64,000 bases of DNA, taken from contig CAIIXF020000011.1 in the NCBI GenBank assembly GCA_903813345.2, positions 7,218,571 through 7,282,570 on the forward strand, given 5' to 3'. The stretch is from Owenia fusiformis (Eukaryota > Annelida > Polychaeta > Sabellida > Oweniidae). Each line of letters opens with the position of its first letter. Positions within the stretch are counted from its first letter, which is position 1. A program made the position numbers and the translations under genes. Positions 32,834-46,400 of this stretch are shown here, piece after piece. The notes beneath the pieces are model-generated. The model did no database searches. It had not been told where the DNA came from and worked only from the letters and a program-made list of their open reading frames with translations.

Positions 32834-35800
32834 TTTCATAATTTGGGAAATATATATTTTCACAATATTGAAATAGATGGTGGTTCAAAGTGGAATACAT
32901 ATCATACAAGTGTCACAGATATTTTTAGTGCATATATGGTCTGTCTTTGCATGACTTTGTAGAACATATCAAAACCCTGGGATCCACAGGGTAACAGTAA
33001 GTACATTTCGTTAGATCTTCCGAAGTTCATGCTTCAAAGTTGTCAAAGTTGTAAAAGGGTAATCCTTTTTTGAGTACGAAAGCGTACTTTTTGTTCAATA
33101 GCCTTTCCCAGCTGCTAATCTTTTGAGTGCATCGTGCATTCAACGAATTGTATTCACTTATTAACCAATCAGTGCCAGGAACAAAATGCACGCTTACTTT
33201 TTGGGCTAAGTTTAGTGTTTTATGAAGCATGCTACATACAAATGTTACGCTTTTGCTCATTTACTTTGAGAACTATCTATAGGTACACATTACCAATTGA
33301 CTCCTAGATTTGAGTGAACAAGTACCTCGTATTTTTCATTTTTCGATATTTTGAGATTTGTTGGCTGATGAGTAACTTGATATTTTATGTCTAAATATAT
33401 TAAAGTGGTTAATAGTAATAGTTTTATTGTACACCATAAACTGTTAACGTTTTAGAATTGGGACACAATATATGATTTGATAATAGAACAATACATGTAT
33501 ATGTCTTACTCTAAACTCGGTGGTTTGTTTGTTAGTATGTTTTCTTAACAGCTCAATAACTGTTGTATTAATAAGGCGTTATACTATGAAAAAAAGATTG
33601 AACGATGTAGGCATAGGCAGAGGGAGTATCACACTACCCTACCACGTGAACACATTTAAAAAGAATACAGGGTACAGTTAAGTTGCAAATAGAGCGGGTA
33701 TTCTTTGTCCTTTTCCATAGGACTTTTCTGGTGATAGTGCGTTGCAAACTGCTCGATGAATCTATACAATGTAAAATCTAGTATTCCTCCAGAACTATGG
33801 AAATAAACAAAGGTCCTCCATTTGCAACTTCACTGTAGCCTGTATTCCTTTTAAAGAAATACTGGCTACAGTATTTGGGTATAGTAGTTTGATTTTTCAA
33901 TATATCACTAATCTAGCTTCTTTCCTTGAAAAAAACATGAGTTTTGATGTACGTATATCAAACATGGGCCACTGCACTATATTGAACCAGGGTGCCGGTG
34001 TTACATAATGTGATTTTATGGGCCATCATACAACCACCTCTTGCCCACTTTATTCATGTTTTGGATTACAGTTTATACACAATGCATAAACAGCATGAAA
34101 CAATCATTTCTACTTGTGGATTAGATTTGTATACATCTCTTTGTGAACTGAGTGTTATGTTCAATATGTGAAAATATCATGGACTTAAATTGTACTTATA
34201 TTTATAACCTGACCACATTTGCATATGTTCAACAACTGACTGAGTGATCGAGTTCATCAAACAATGTTCGTAATAGAGGTCATGAACTTTGCTTTATTCA
34301 TAATCCTATTTCTGCAACTGACTCATATTATGCATCTTATTATATAATATTATATGATTTATTTTGATTAGCAGTGTCTCATAAGCCACTGGTGGCTCGA
34401 GGCTTTTTGGATGATTGTACAGATGTATATGTATGAAATTAAGCATGCGACACTTAAATAAAAAACAATACAATATTAAGCTTATAAACTTGCTGATCAT
34501 ATGATTTTAATATTTTAATACTACATGATACTCATATCAAAATACCAATGTATTTGTGAACAACTCTTACGTTTGATATTGTACGAATTTTCTGATTTGC
34601 TGTAGTAGTCGTAAATGCAACATATAACAATGTTATGTTACTTTGTGTCATATGAAAAATAAATTCGTACAAAGATGAGTTTTATTTCGTTTGTTATTCA
34701 ATGTAGAATACACGTTGTACATTATTTCATGTATGGGATATTGACAATAATCAGACTATCGTATTACAATACAGAAGAATAAAAGAGATAATGATATATG
34801 CATTCTAATTTGAGATTGACATGCGTAAAGGTATCAATATTTTATCTAGTATTTCATTTTATCCCTCCCATCCCATCCCACCCGCTCATCAGCAATCCCC
34901 AGAAAATTCGTTCTGTGCTTTTAAATGTTAATAGTTCGGTTGAGTTTTAAAAATAAATCTTAAGCACTTTAAATCTAGATAAAATAATCATGATTTGATT
35001 GTGATTATCATTTCTAATTATTACATGACGGTTCCATTACATTCAATGCGTATCTAATCCTCATAGTTTATACTCGATTTTCGACAGGTAAAGGTAATAT
35101 ATCAACCCTCGGTCCCTACTATTTCTCGTGTAGATATATTGCATAACTTTCTCAGATATATCCTGTATATTAAATACATTAAATAACATTATATATGTTA
35201 GTCTCAGCCTAGACAGTATATATATCAATTTTATTGGATAATGCCATGGGCTTTCCCACGATAATGCGTAAATTCGAATGAACTTGAAATGAAATTCAAC
35301 ATCCAAAATGTGTTAATTTGATCATCCACCGTGTAACTAAAAGCATATTCATGGCCTATTTGCCTTAAAATACGATTGTGATTATGATTTCGAATTCTGT
35401 TCTCCATATGTAAAATCTAGAAACATAACAGAGTTAAGTTACACGAAATTCAGCCAACTTGAACATGAAGTCTTGTCAATTTACTTAATCGTTGATTGAT
35501 TTCTAGGTTTATTAGAATTAAAAGAACGAACGTTTCATCAAACGAGTCGTATATTCAATATCTATTCGTTGGGCCCATTCTTTAAATGTAACTATAAAAG
35601 TATCTGTTTAGTGCTACTTTAACATATATTCATTATTTTTATCCGCACAACAGTATCAAACGTTAATGCACAACTAGCCATGCCAAGACATGGCCACTAC
35701 CCTCGTCCAAAGTAAAATACAAGGTCCTCATTCTTTAATGATTATGTTTCAATTGATTTAGTTTAGTGATTTAAATGTAGGAAAATGAGTCGCTGTGATG

Positions 35801-36904
35801 TCATATCTGGCGCAGCAATTTCAGAGTCACTGCAAAAAATTGAAACATCAGTCGGATCATAAGACTAAATAAAAAAGCTATTTAGGGATGAATAACATTC
35901 GGTGAAATCCGTGATATCGTTATATCATTCGTTAATTGTCAAAGCTGCGCCCATTTCTCGGTGCAGGCAGATATAAGGCGGCCAGACTGGGCATACACAA
36001 AATGTATTGTATGTGCTCCTTAGGTTGCACTCGGGTGCTATCAACATCGAACACACACACGTTTAAGATACACAGAGATAATTAAGGGATGAGTGACAAA
36101 GGGATGTTAAAAACAGGTGGCTATTGCAATTGATATTTTAATGTAACTTTAGTATGTAAGAATCTTTTCATCAATAAAAATAACATCTTAGATATTACAG
36201 CTACATGTACAATGTGAGTGTATTTAAAAATGTAGTACATAGCTAGTTCCATCTATAAAGATGTCTGATGACAAAAAGCTCAATTTTCCTTGATGTCGTG
36301 GTCAATGGGACTTTAACACGTGAACTAATGTTTTTTATTTTTTTGTTTTAAAGTCACTTATAGCAAACCTAATCTAACAATTATCTCACTATATGCTTAT
36401 GACATATTCATGTATACGTTGTTTGTCTTTTTTTTAAATCAACCCACGGAAATATGCAATACACCAAGTTTAAAAAGTGGTACGAATCATAAAAGCGACG
36501 TTGGGTGTTTCACTAGTAATTTTTATATGAAAAATCTAGAAATATTACCCAAATTAAACTATGACTATTCAAAAGAAGACATTCAAATCTATATTATGTA
36601 AAAAAAATCAAATTTGTCCGAAGCAGGGATAACGCTCAATTAGAGTGACGAACTTTGTTCTCCAAACCGAGAATGGTCTTTTATGAAAAAAGTTATGAAA
36701 ACACATCACCAGATCATGTAAAGCTGTTTTACCTAAAAGATCGTTTTATCTTCACCCTTCGATTGGATTTCATGAAAAAATATTTTTATGAAAAAATAGG
36801 ATTTGTAGGATATCGACGCTCTAACATGTAGTTTTAATCACACGCAGGTATCTGGTTTTATTGCGTGTAGAATGTATCGATATCAGGACCGCTACATGCC
36901 AGTG
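32834..36904. other. Interior of the 10.4-kb structure, last part
   Basis: No gene is supported in about 4 kb. It contains the MITE at 33655-33856 and, at about 36640-36850, a diverged copy of the arm subrepeats (TTTTATGAAAAAAGTTATGA, GTTTTATCTTCACCCTTCG). The remainder is AT-rich with only short chance frames. Confidence 0.45.
33655..33856. mobile_element. 202-bp MITE with TTTAAAAAGAATACAGG ends
   Basis: The left end TTTAAAAAGAATACAGGGTA, continuing to AGTTGCAAAT, pairs with ATTTGCAACTTCACTGTAGC...CTTTTAAA at the right end. The interior also pairs (TTTGTCCTTTTCCATAG with CTATGGAAATAAACAAAG), so it is almost fully palindromic. Confidence 0.75.
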
Positions 36905-38331
36905 ACCTTGCTCCTTTCTGTCGTATTAAAAAAGCAAAAATAACATATCACGGTGGGGTGCGAACCACTCGCCTGGGACTTGGTTATTCACTAGTACCAT
37001 AGGCGTTCATCTATTCTGGATACAACTGACGAGTTGTATTTACGTGCAGTCAAAAGTGAAGATCATTTTGAATTGACGCTCGGTATAAATATATAATACT
37101 TTTATCCTTTCGTATCGGTTGCACGTTAGCCTCATGGCTAACGTGCCTAGCTTCCATGCTCTAGGTTAGTCGATCGAGACCCGTTCATGGCGAATTTTTT
37201 GATTTGCTTGTTGTAAAGATATAATAAGTAGGGCAAAATCCAGAAAAAGTAGATCAAAAATACTCCAATGGAGTATAAAATTGTCACCAGGATTCCGAAA
37301 TGAGACGAATGTAAACTCGTTAAATCTCGGTAGATGAAGTAGGTCAGAAAATCCGGATTAATCCGAACAAGGTTCGGAAATCTTCGTCATAAGAAGTAGA
37401 TCAAAAATACTCCAATGGAGTATAAAATTGTCACCAGGATTCCGAAATGAGCCGAATGTAAACTCGTTAAATCTCGGTAGATGAAGTAGGTCAGAAAATC
37501 CGGATTAATCCGAACAAGGTTCGGGAATCTTCGTAATAAGAAGTAGATTAAAAATACTCCCAATGGAGTATAAAATTGTCCCCAATATTCCGAAATACGA
37601 CGAATCGAATCGGCAAACTTCGGTAAAATAATGAAGTGCATAAAAACCGAAATGATCCGATGAACGTTCGGATAAAATCGTGAACAGGTGTCAGGGGTTT
37701 CCCCTCATCTTTCCCCACATTGTTCTAAAAGCCTTATATGGATTTATCACGTAACATTCAAAATGACGTTCCTATATGGTTCTATGGGTTCGAACACGTG
37801 ACCAAATATACCAAATAAAAATTTTACCTTGACCACTGGATGGGATTTCATAGAAAATATCCAAGAAAACCTATCCTCGTGATCCTTAAATCACTTAAAT
37901 TCGATCATTTTATTTTCACCCCTTGATGGAATTTTATGAAAGAAGTCATGAAAACACATCATCATGTAAGGGTTTTCACCTAAATTAGCTCGTTTTATCT
38001 TGAGCCTTCAATTGAATTTCTTGAAGAAATATTTTATGAAAAAATATCATCATGTTATGATTTGTATTTAAATAAGACCGTTTCATCTAAATACTTGGAT
38101 AATATTTCATAAAAAATGCACTTTAAAAATTTTCAGAATTTGCCTTAATTTATCAATGTAATGAAAGTATAAGATTAACTCTCAAATAGCGTTCTATTTT
38201 AACCTTTTTATTGAAATCAATACAGGACTCGCTCTCTAAATATCCAATAAAAATTCAACCCTTGGATGTGATTTCGTTGGAAAAAAAATATGTCAAGTCC
38301 AGAATCAAATGATTTGTCCAGAACCTCTTAA
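36905..38331 (-). repeat. Right arm of the 10.4-kb inverted repeat
   Basis: This is the reverse complement of the left arm, with the same order of modules mirrored: tRNA-like module 2 (about 36945-37010), module 1 (about 37128-37195), tandem block (about 37220-37590), unique block, subterminal repeats, and the terminus ending TTAA. Differences from the left arm are single bases and small indels. The 84-residue frame on the minus strand at 37387-37641 mirrors that of the left arm. Confidence 0.85.
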
Positions 38332-38670
38332 AGATATGCTATACAGATATGTAGGTCAGTATTACATAATCGTGAAATGAATAAGTCTGAATATATCATT
38401 GGTCAGAAAACACTAAAACCTGCTTGAAACTGTAAAAGTTTATACACTCTATTCCACACCGTATAGAAATAAAATAACTTACACTATAAGTAACTGTGAG
38501 CCAATCATTGCATAGAAAAAACTTTATGCACTGTTTATAAGATTCACTGAGACAAGTGGGTCAATACTTCGTGTACTTTATGTGCTCTCACACAATTACC
38601 TTTCCTTGCATAAAGTTGCTGTACAGTTATATGTAACTGAATATTGTATATTCATCACAAACAACCTTAG

Positions 38671-38774
38671 CAAAATGATGGTTCGACGAAACGGACGGTT
38701 CGCTAAAACCAATAAACCAGGCAATTCAGGCCAATTTGGAAAGAAACTAGATAGCGTGATAGCGAATGAGGATA
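38671..38774 (+). CDS. Possible short first coding exon, unassigned
   Basis: An ATG at 38675 opens a basic peptide (MMVRRNGRFAKTNKPGNSGQ, then FGKKLDSVIANED) that runs directly into a strong donor (GATA|GTAAGT at 38775). A possible acceptor (ACCTTAG) lies just before the ATG. This could be a first coding exon of a spliced gene, but I cannot find a convincing second exon. Short basic N-termini of this kind also occur in transposon proteins. It lies 340 bp outside the right end of the 10.4-kb structure. I do not recognise the product. Confidence 0.25.
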
Positions 38775-39075
38775 GTAAGTGAAATATATTTTGCAAAGGT
38801 CAGCTTGTGTAAACTACTGGGTAACCCTAAATGATGAGAAATATGTACAAAATATGTTTTGCATGATTTATTCATATCCCAATGATTTAACTCCTTCACT
38901 GCATCTAATAAGGTATATAGATACTAATTACGGGACATTTAGGAATTAAGTGACTAGACCAAAGCAAGCATGTTTGAGATTTTAATGATTTTAAATAAAT
39001 TACCACTTCATTATTTGCTTTTAGACATTCAATCAGTTTTATTTGTCCAACAAACCATATTCACAATTGTTCAAT

Positions 39076-39497
39076 CCAACGAAGATTAGGGGATAAGCTA
39101 AGAGACCCCTCCATTTGTCCGTCCATCTATCCTTCAACTAGACAACAGCAACACCAAAGTGTAGCAAATCCCATCGAACAGCCATGGCTGGCATTTTTTT
39201 ACAAACAAAGTATACAGCAAAAATGGCAGCCATTTTTCAAAATGGCCACCTTCTACCAAAAGTGTCATTAGACAGTGTGCCGCGCTTATAGTATTCACGC
39301 ATCAAATATGAACAAAATCGCTCTACTACTTTTCGAGTTATAGTAAAATACGTTAAAATGACGGCCATTTTTCAAAATGGCTGCCTTCTACCAAAAGTGT
39401 GCCATGCTTATAGTATTCATATACCAAATATGAACAAAATCGCTCGACTACTTTTCGAGTTACAGCAAAAATCGTAAAATAACGAGTAAAGGCCGCC
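39076..39497. repeat. Dispersed family A, rearranged copy
   Basis: A decayed forward head (CCAACGAAGATTAGGGGATA, CCTCCATTTGTCCGTCC) at 39077-39135 is followed at about 39157-39176 by an inverted tail (AAGTGTAGCAAATCCCATCG), and then two inverted tandem units (CGAGTTATAGTAAAATACG, ATGAACAAAATCGCTC, AAAGTGTCATTAGACAGTG). Head and tail are thus in opposite directions, unlike copies 1 and 2. Confidence 0.65.
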
Positions 39498-42400
39498 ATA
39501 GTTCAATTCTTTGAAGCAAATGATTCTAAAAGTACAACATATCTTTGAAAAAATATCATTCTGTTAAGTGAAATTGTAATAAATATTTTGCAATGTGTGA
39601 AATTGAATTAAAGCACATGATTCAATGAATAGTGGATGCTTCAATTCACTTATGTCTTCTAGTCTAGGCTTTGAATTTGGACTACCACCCTCGTTCATAG
39701 TCTAGAATCAGGACATATGTTAAATTTAATCATCTACAATGCATTGAGTCATTGGCTTAAATCCTATAATATGATATGCCTATCAATATAATATGTAATT
39801 ATTTAAATATCATCTCAATGCTTTAATTTTAATAGAATTATTTTAATATTTTACTAACTGTATAATATGTAGTTTGCATTACTGTTGATAAATAAATAAA
39901 TGATTGCACTGTTCAGTAAAGAAATATAGCAATTGTATTATTTAAACTGACTATACACTATAGAAATGATTTTCATTGAAAAATCAAATCAGTACCAAAA
40001 TTATGGTTACCCTGTAGTAGTGAAAGGCACATTAGAAATGAATATCACCCCCTTCAATCTATTTTTACAGGTTTTTATGATTATTTCAGATTTTTCTATA
40101 GTTTGCGTAACCAGGACGGTGAATTTTCTTCATTTTTCATCAAACATTTCGTCTTACCAATACTTATTATATCTGTCAATTTTATCAAAATCGCGCCGCT
40201 ACGTTTGAAAATAATTCAAATTATGTAGTTTTTCCCATTGAGCTCCATTATAAAAATGGAATTTTCAAACTTAATATTTTAAAATTCTACGTGGTGAAAA
40301 GTTGCATATTGAGTAGTTAGTTAATGTTATGGTGTTAAAAATTCAAAACAAAAGGGAATAAAGAAAAAATGCCACAGAGCAGTCTCAATAGAGTATCTTT
40401 AAGATCCTGTTTCTTCCAAACAAGAGATTCAGACTTACCTTTTTACGCATTGGTCAAATAATATTAACAGTGGCAATTTTCACACATATGCCAAAAATTG
40501 TCGTGATCAAATTGTGACCAAGTTATTTTTGTAACAGTCTCATGATTTTAAGAATCACAGACATTTTCTGCTGACTGTTATACATATGTTCTTTAACGGA
40601 AATCACAGTCGTTTCCGTGCGGTTTTGGAGATATTTCTATACGAATTATCTTCAACTCCATCTATACTTTATCAAATAGTTTCATTTTTGAGACAGTATA
40701 TTTTTTCAGATGTTGTTTTGAGTAGAACACTGAATTAAGGAATCGTCCTGTCCTGAGACTAGTAATGTCACTACCCCCTTAATAGGACAAATATACATCT
40801 AAGGTTTATGATGTCAAGATTCCAAGTAATTAACAAGGCATTTTGGTGCCCTGTCACAGGAATGTAAATTCTCAGGAACCACATAGTCATCGGTTCGATT
40901 CCTATTAGCTACTGTAGTTTAGTGGTGTTTGCCTATTCTATTTGGCAATTGAATAAGGCTTTTAACGTTGCTTTATTTGCCTCTGTACCATTCATAATTG
41001 AGGCAGATGGTGGTCAACCTCTTGAGGTGTTTAACAGAGGATTTCAATGCGAGAATAATTCTCGTTTTATTTATACATGTTATATGGGAACGGTTCTTGA
41101 ACACTTACAAGGTAGATGAAAGTTGCCCAAGAACATTTTTGTGTTCAAAGACGCAAACCATAACGTAGTTGTTAATATCCACGTTGCTTGACAGCTAGAC
41201 TATCCTTCAAAATCAGGGTTCATTTTCAACAAGAGAAAGTGAAACACCTGTTGATTTTAAGGATGAGAAGCGTGATGGGGTTTTTAACACCTATATTGCA
41301 AGAAAGCAATACTGTGACATCTGACACTACAGTTCAATTGATGTGTAACACTAGTTACTATTAGACATCAAGAGGTCTCACTTGAATTGTTTGTTGTTCC
41401 AGATTCAAAGAATATTGATGTTTAGAACATCATAGTCTTATTAATGTGAGCTTGCATTTCCATTGCATTCTAATGAGTTTATTTACTCATATTTTAGTCA
41501 TAGTATACATGTTTGTGTATGACTAAACAGCAATATTAGAAGATACATGAAACGTATATCTTCCCTAGCAACTTTGTGGATAAATACATTGCAGGTGTTT
41601 CTTATCAAGAGACGCAGAATTTTTTATCACACTATATATGCTATAACATGTATAAGACTAGAATGCCACTGAATTACATGGTAGTCGTCTTATTTACCTG
41701 TAATTGTTGTAATTGGAACTCTCTAATGATATATTCTATCATGATATCGTACAATTTGTTCTAGTAAATTGTCAGCATATATCAGAGGAGGGTTTTCAGA
41801 ACCAGTTCGTAAATGATCTTGTCCTGATAACTTCTTCTAGAGTCGAATGATTCTTTAAGGTTTTGACTTAGTGTTGTGGTTCAGTTGAACTTATTCACTC
41901 TTAACCATTATAATCTCTTTCTTGGGTTTGTACCAAGATCTAGGATTGTATTCAGCAGGTATCATCTAGACATGTTTGGATACATGACTATCTTTAATTT
42001 ACCGATTTTTTCAGAACGTGTTCGGTAATATGCACAGTTTTATTGTTGAATTGTAAACAACCAAGCATACTCGACTAATAAGGAGGGTGTACATGGGTTC
42101 TTCAATGATTGAACATGTGATCCTAATGGCAATGAGTAAATGATGAATCTCTACGTAGTTTATCATTCAGACATAGCTTAGCCTTTAAGGGTTACAATGC
42201 TTTGCAGAAGCACTTATACCAGATGTTTAATATTTAAAGATGTAATTGGGATTTCGGAGTTGTCACAATCCCAAGAATATTTAAACAACTGGTGTTCATA
42301 GTTCGAAGATCATAAAGAGTCCAACATATGGTAACCGATGTAGTACTTCGTCTCACCTTTACTCAAAAGAGAGAACGAAAAGTTTGCATTGATTGAAGAA

Positions 42401-43070
42401 CCAGATACATTTAAGGAACTTCAATATAATTCCTTTAGATCTTTTAATCAAGCAATTATTAGCTGTTATCTATACACGTACAAGGTATACAGAAGTATAG
42501 AAGGGTCGAAAAGTAAAGAAGGGTCGAAAACGTTATGTCAAGACCAGTAGCTACTTCTTCAATCTTTGTTTCTAGAAGTCGAGTGGAAGATATGTTTAAA
42601 GCAGGCACAATGGGCAGCTTAAATTACTTCCAAGTCATGTATGTAAGTCTAAGACATGTAAGACTATGCTAGAAAATATTCTGACATTTTTCTTAACTTT
42701 ATGGCCAATCAGAATGTCAGAATTTGTACTGTGGTATAAGTTCGTTGTTGACCTTTGGTGGTTGAATTACCCCGCCATAGATAGACGTCCGTTTTTTATC
42801 ATAGTGGCCATTTGAGTCATATATGAAATAATACTCAGTAGTTTTTTAGCATAGTGAATCTGAATTATTAGTTTTGTTAAGTGTTTAACACAGTTTAAAC
42901 ATTTCACCCCAGAACTTGTACTAGGTTATTAAGTTCCTTAGTCCCGAAGGCTTTAGGATGTAAAGTTGGGTTACCTAAAGTTGTAGGGTTGATCAATTTG
43001 TAGTTTGTTGCAAATTTATTCTATTCCCGTGGTCTTTCTGCTGTTTAACCCACCGCCTACTTGGCTGGGA
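39498..43070. other. 3.6 kb without a supported gene
   Basis: Only short frames without domain features are present. A small local repeat (AGAAGGGTCGAAAA twice) lies at about 42498-42530. I see no transposon ends, RNA genes or long tandem repeats. Confidence 0.45.
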
Positions 43071-43431
43071 TTCAGCACATAGTGGCAATATTAGTGTAAG
43101 TAGTAAAGGTTTGCGTAGTAAAATCTTAAAATTTAAAGTAATTTTAGTTTTTATTAGTAAACCATACTTCATACTTACCTAATATTGCCACTACAATTAT
43201 GTCCCTCCCTCCTCCTCCGCTTACAGCAGAATTTTCATAAATGTTATAGCGGAATAATTGAGGAATATCCGGGCATGTGTGCGGGGGTGCACAGTGTAAT
43301 ATGCTCAAGAAATTCCCGGGAAGTTGGCCATAGATAGATTCAATGGTGGATGTTAGCACATAGTGGCAATATTAGGTAAGTATGGTTTACTAATAAAAAC
43401 TAAAATTACTTTAAATTTTAAGAATTTCTTA
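43071..43431. mobile_element. 311-bp foldback element beside a partial copy
   Basis: Left arm 43121-43188 (AAATCTTAAAATTTAAAGTA...) pairs with right arm 43362-43431 for about 65 bases, including AGTAAACCATACTT and AATATTGCCACTA. The core (43196-43361) matches the inverted segment at 25694-25862. Just outside the left arm, 43071-43120 repeats the terminal phrase CACATAGTGGCAATATTAG, so a second, partial end abuts the element. Confidence 0.7.
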
Positions 43432-46400
43432 GTACTCGCATAACATTTACTTGATCTTTTTGATATTTTTGTACCTTGGTAACGATACTCTTGGGCTACT
43501 CTGTACGAGTTTTCAGTGAATTTGGTTCATCACACAGTTGCCGAGAAAATCGTATATACTAAAAAAAACGCTTTGGATTTGAACAATACCAGAAATAACC
43601 CTTTCTAATTCAAGATAGCTCAATAGCTAGACCATGTATAAGCGCCCACATTCTTGAAATAGAGAGAGGTCGATCATTCTGATACTCATAGCATCTTTCT
43701 GTTTCACCTGAAACATGCTCTGATATTATGAGGCACATTCTGTGATCTGAGCACATCAGATGGGAAGAGTTATAACTGTCAATAAAAGTGATAGTTATCA
43801 TGTAATCATTTACCTTAATGTCAATACATTACATAATAGGCATTGTATTTAACAGCAGATATTAGCACAGGCATGTGTACACAAGTTTAATGACCCCAAT
43901 TAGATGAAATATGAGCTGGGACTCCTGGATCACCAAATCAAGCTCATTATATCATGGCATCTCAGGGCTGATAGGAGTGAGATGTCATGGTTTATCACGA
44001 TGGAGGTCGATATGCAAGACCAATTACCGATCTAAATAGTCGATTTGTAAAATGTGTAATCCCAAGGCCCCGGCAATTGAAAATTCAAATGAAACACATT
44101 TTTTATTCAAATGTATACAACTAGAGGATATCAAATTATCTCACAATAAAAAATGAAAAGCCCGTGTAGTAATATTAATAAAAAAAACATGAATGACCAC
44201 CAAAAGACAATTTTTCTATTGACAAAAGTTGACTAGTGAGGGAATATATTAAAGGAAACTGTTGACATGATACGCAAGAACACAAATGTGTACGACATGT
44301 CCCCACCAATGAGTTATCCTACATGTATGTACTGCACATTTTTTTATCCTGAATGTAACACTAATCAGTTGAAAAGACAAGATTTTAAGAGAAATATCCA
44401 ATGTGACCGCCTTAAAATTTAGCAGGACCATGGGCTTTCAATGAGGACTACAATAAGACTTTACAGACACAATTTTAGGATGGGAAATCCAAAATGGCCA
44501 CCTTAAAATTTACCCAGAATGCCAAAAAATGAGTCACTTCTAGATTTTCATACTAAGAACCACCCCTGAAAATTCGAAATTGATCCGTCAAACAGTAAAC
44601 CAGAATTTTTGATTGAATTGAACAGTAACTGAACAGTAAAAATTCGTTGAAATAGGCTATTGTTCGCAAAATCTATGAAAATTGAAAAGGTGCACCATGT
44701 CACATAATTATCTCAAGTCAGTGTTGTTGAGAATTGTTGTATTATATATCATTTTGTTGAGAATTAAATTATCCTCAAAACGCTGTATCATAGCTGATGC
44801 TTTTGTTAAAAATAGATATTTATCAGGAATATCGGCTAAGGGAGTGTCTTTTGACCCACCCTGTATATATAACATGATTGTGCACAATAAACATGATTAA
44901 TTGAATACTTTACTGTTTACTACTATTGAACATCTGTATTACATACATAATCTGTGTGTTGCTTGTCAATGCCTTAATGTGAATTTGAACAGTTTACAAG
45001 TCGGTTCAGGTTCTATCATGACTCATGACTGAACTATATGAAAACCTTTTCATATTCCTTTATAAATAAAATTGGTCACTTTTCTCTTGCGTTATTTTAT
45101 ATAATAATGAAATAATAAATAATGAAATGATTGGCAAATCCACTACCCAATTGTATTAAAGATTTAATCTGTCAATAGATGGCATACTATTTGTTTCGAT
45201 ATAAATATCTTTCAGTTCTTTGAAAAATATTACTGAAATTGAACCCATGCTGGAACAGAATTCGGATTGAAATTATTGATTGATAGAGTTGCTATAAAAC
45301 AGTAAAACATGACTTGATGAACACCTCTCTCTAGTTAACACCTGCGTTTAATGAACACAACTTCAAGACGCCTTTTAAATTGATTTGTATAAAATCCCCT
45401 CTCTTATTGAACACTTGCTTACAATGACCACTTAATTACAATGAACACTTATTTGTGGCTCCAAAGGTGTAAAGTATATACATGTTTTACTGAAAATATA
45501 TGGCAGAAGAGGTTTTGGTCATGCGAGACTACTGTTTATAATATGGAAACACCAGACACAAACTGACAAATACCTTAATTTCTTGATTCGCAAAACATAT
45601 TCAATAGTGTAGTTTCTAAATAAAACTGACAGACTATAGATGTCGCCCTTTTTGTCTTTGATTTTCTTGGGCCAGATCTCAATTCACGTCAATGCTAGAA
45701 ACGTGTAATAGTCACTTAATTTCATGGTTTATCAAACAATGTTGGTTCAATCCGTCTAAAACTCGAATGGCATACTAATGGACATGATGGATGACCTTGT
45801 CAATCAGTCAATGGGTATATTGTGATTAAACCTCAAAATATTGGTTGCCATACGTATAAACCAAGGTTTTAATGAATTTTAGCATTGTACGAATGGAGAT
45901 TTGGCCCAAGTTTTTAAAAAAGTCGTTGAAAATGATTTAAATGACATAACTGTGTAAATCAAAGCTATTTGAGAAAACTTCACTGAATTCAAATATGCTA
46001 TTGAAAATAAAGAAATCTAAATCATTGGAGGTTAAAAGTTGGAATCTCTTAAAATCTCATGAAATTCCGAAAAATGTCCCAATTCAAGTTTAAAAAATCA
46101 GATTTTTCAAGTCAGAGTAGCACTGATTATTTTTTGTTTAGACATAAAGAACATATATTGATGGATATTACTGTGAAATACTTTGAATAATCTCCTCCTC
46201 GTTTTCAAGATGTGCCATATCATCCAACATTTATTGAAATAAGTCATTCAAAACCTCCGTTACTATTAATAAATACTAGTATTTAGTTTATTGCGTCATC
46301 GATCCTATCAATTATTTTGTATAGGAAATACTTTAGGTTTCTGTTATATGTATCTTTATTGTAAATATCTTGAACAAAACTTCAGAACATGTACAGCAAA

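Larger units (their letters stand above)
27910..38331. mobile_element. 10.4-kb structure with 1.4-kb inverted arms and TTAA ends
   Basis: The outer ends read TTAAGAGGTTCTGGAC (from 27910) and the exact complement GTCCAGAACCTCTTAA (to 38331). Arms 27910-29355 and 36905-38331 are near-identical reverse complements. The 7.5-kb interior (29356-36904) shows no transposase or other recognisable protein. Flanks beyond TTAA differ, consistent with TTAA being the target duplication of a piggyBac-type element, although TTAA is itself a palindrome and could be part of the ends. Alternatives are two separate insertions of one element in opposite directions, or an inverted segmental duplication. Confidence 0.75.

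Noticed and set aside
27910-38331. Polinton/Maverick element
   Set aside because: Size and long inverted ends fit loosely, but no polymerase, integrase, ATPase or capsid-like gene is present and the ends are TTAA rather than the usual AG...CT.
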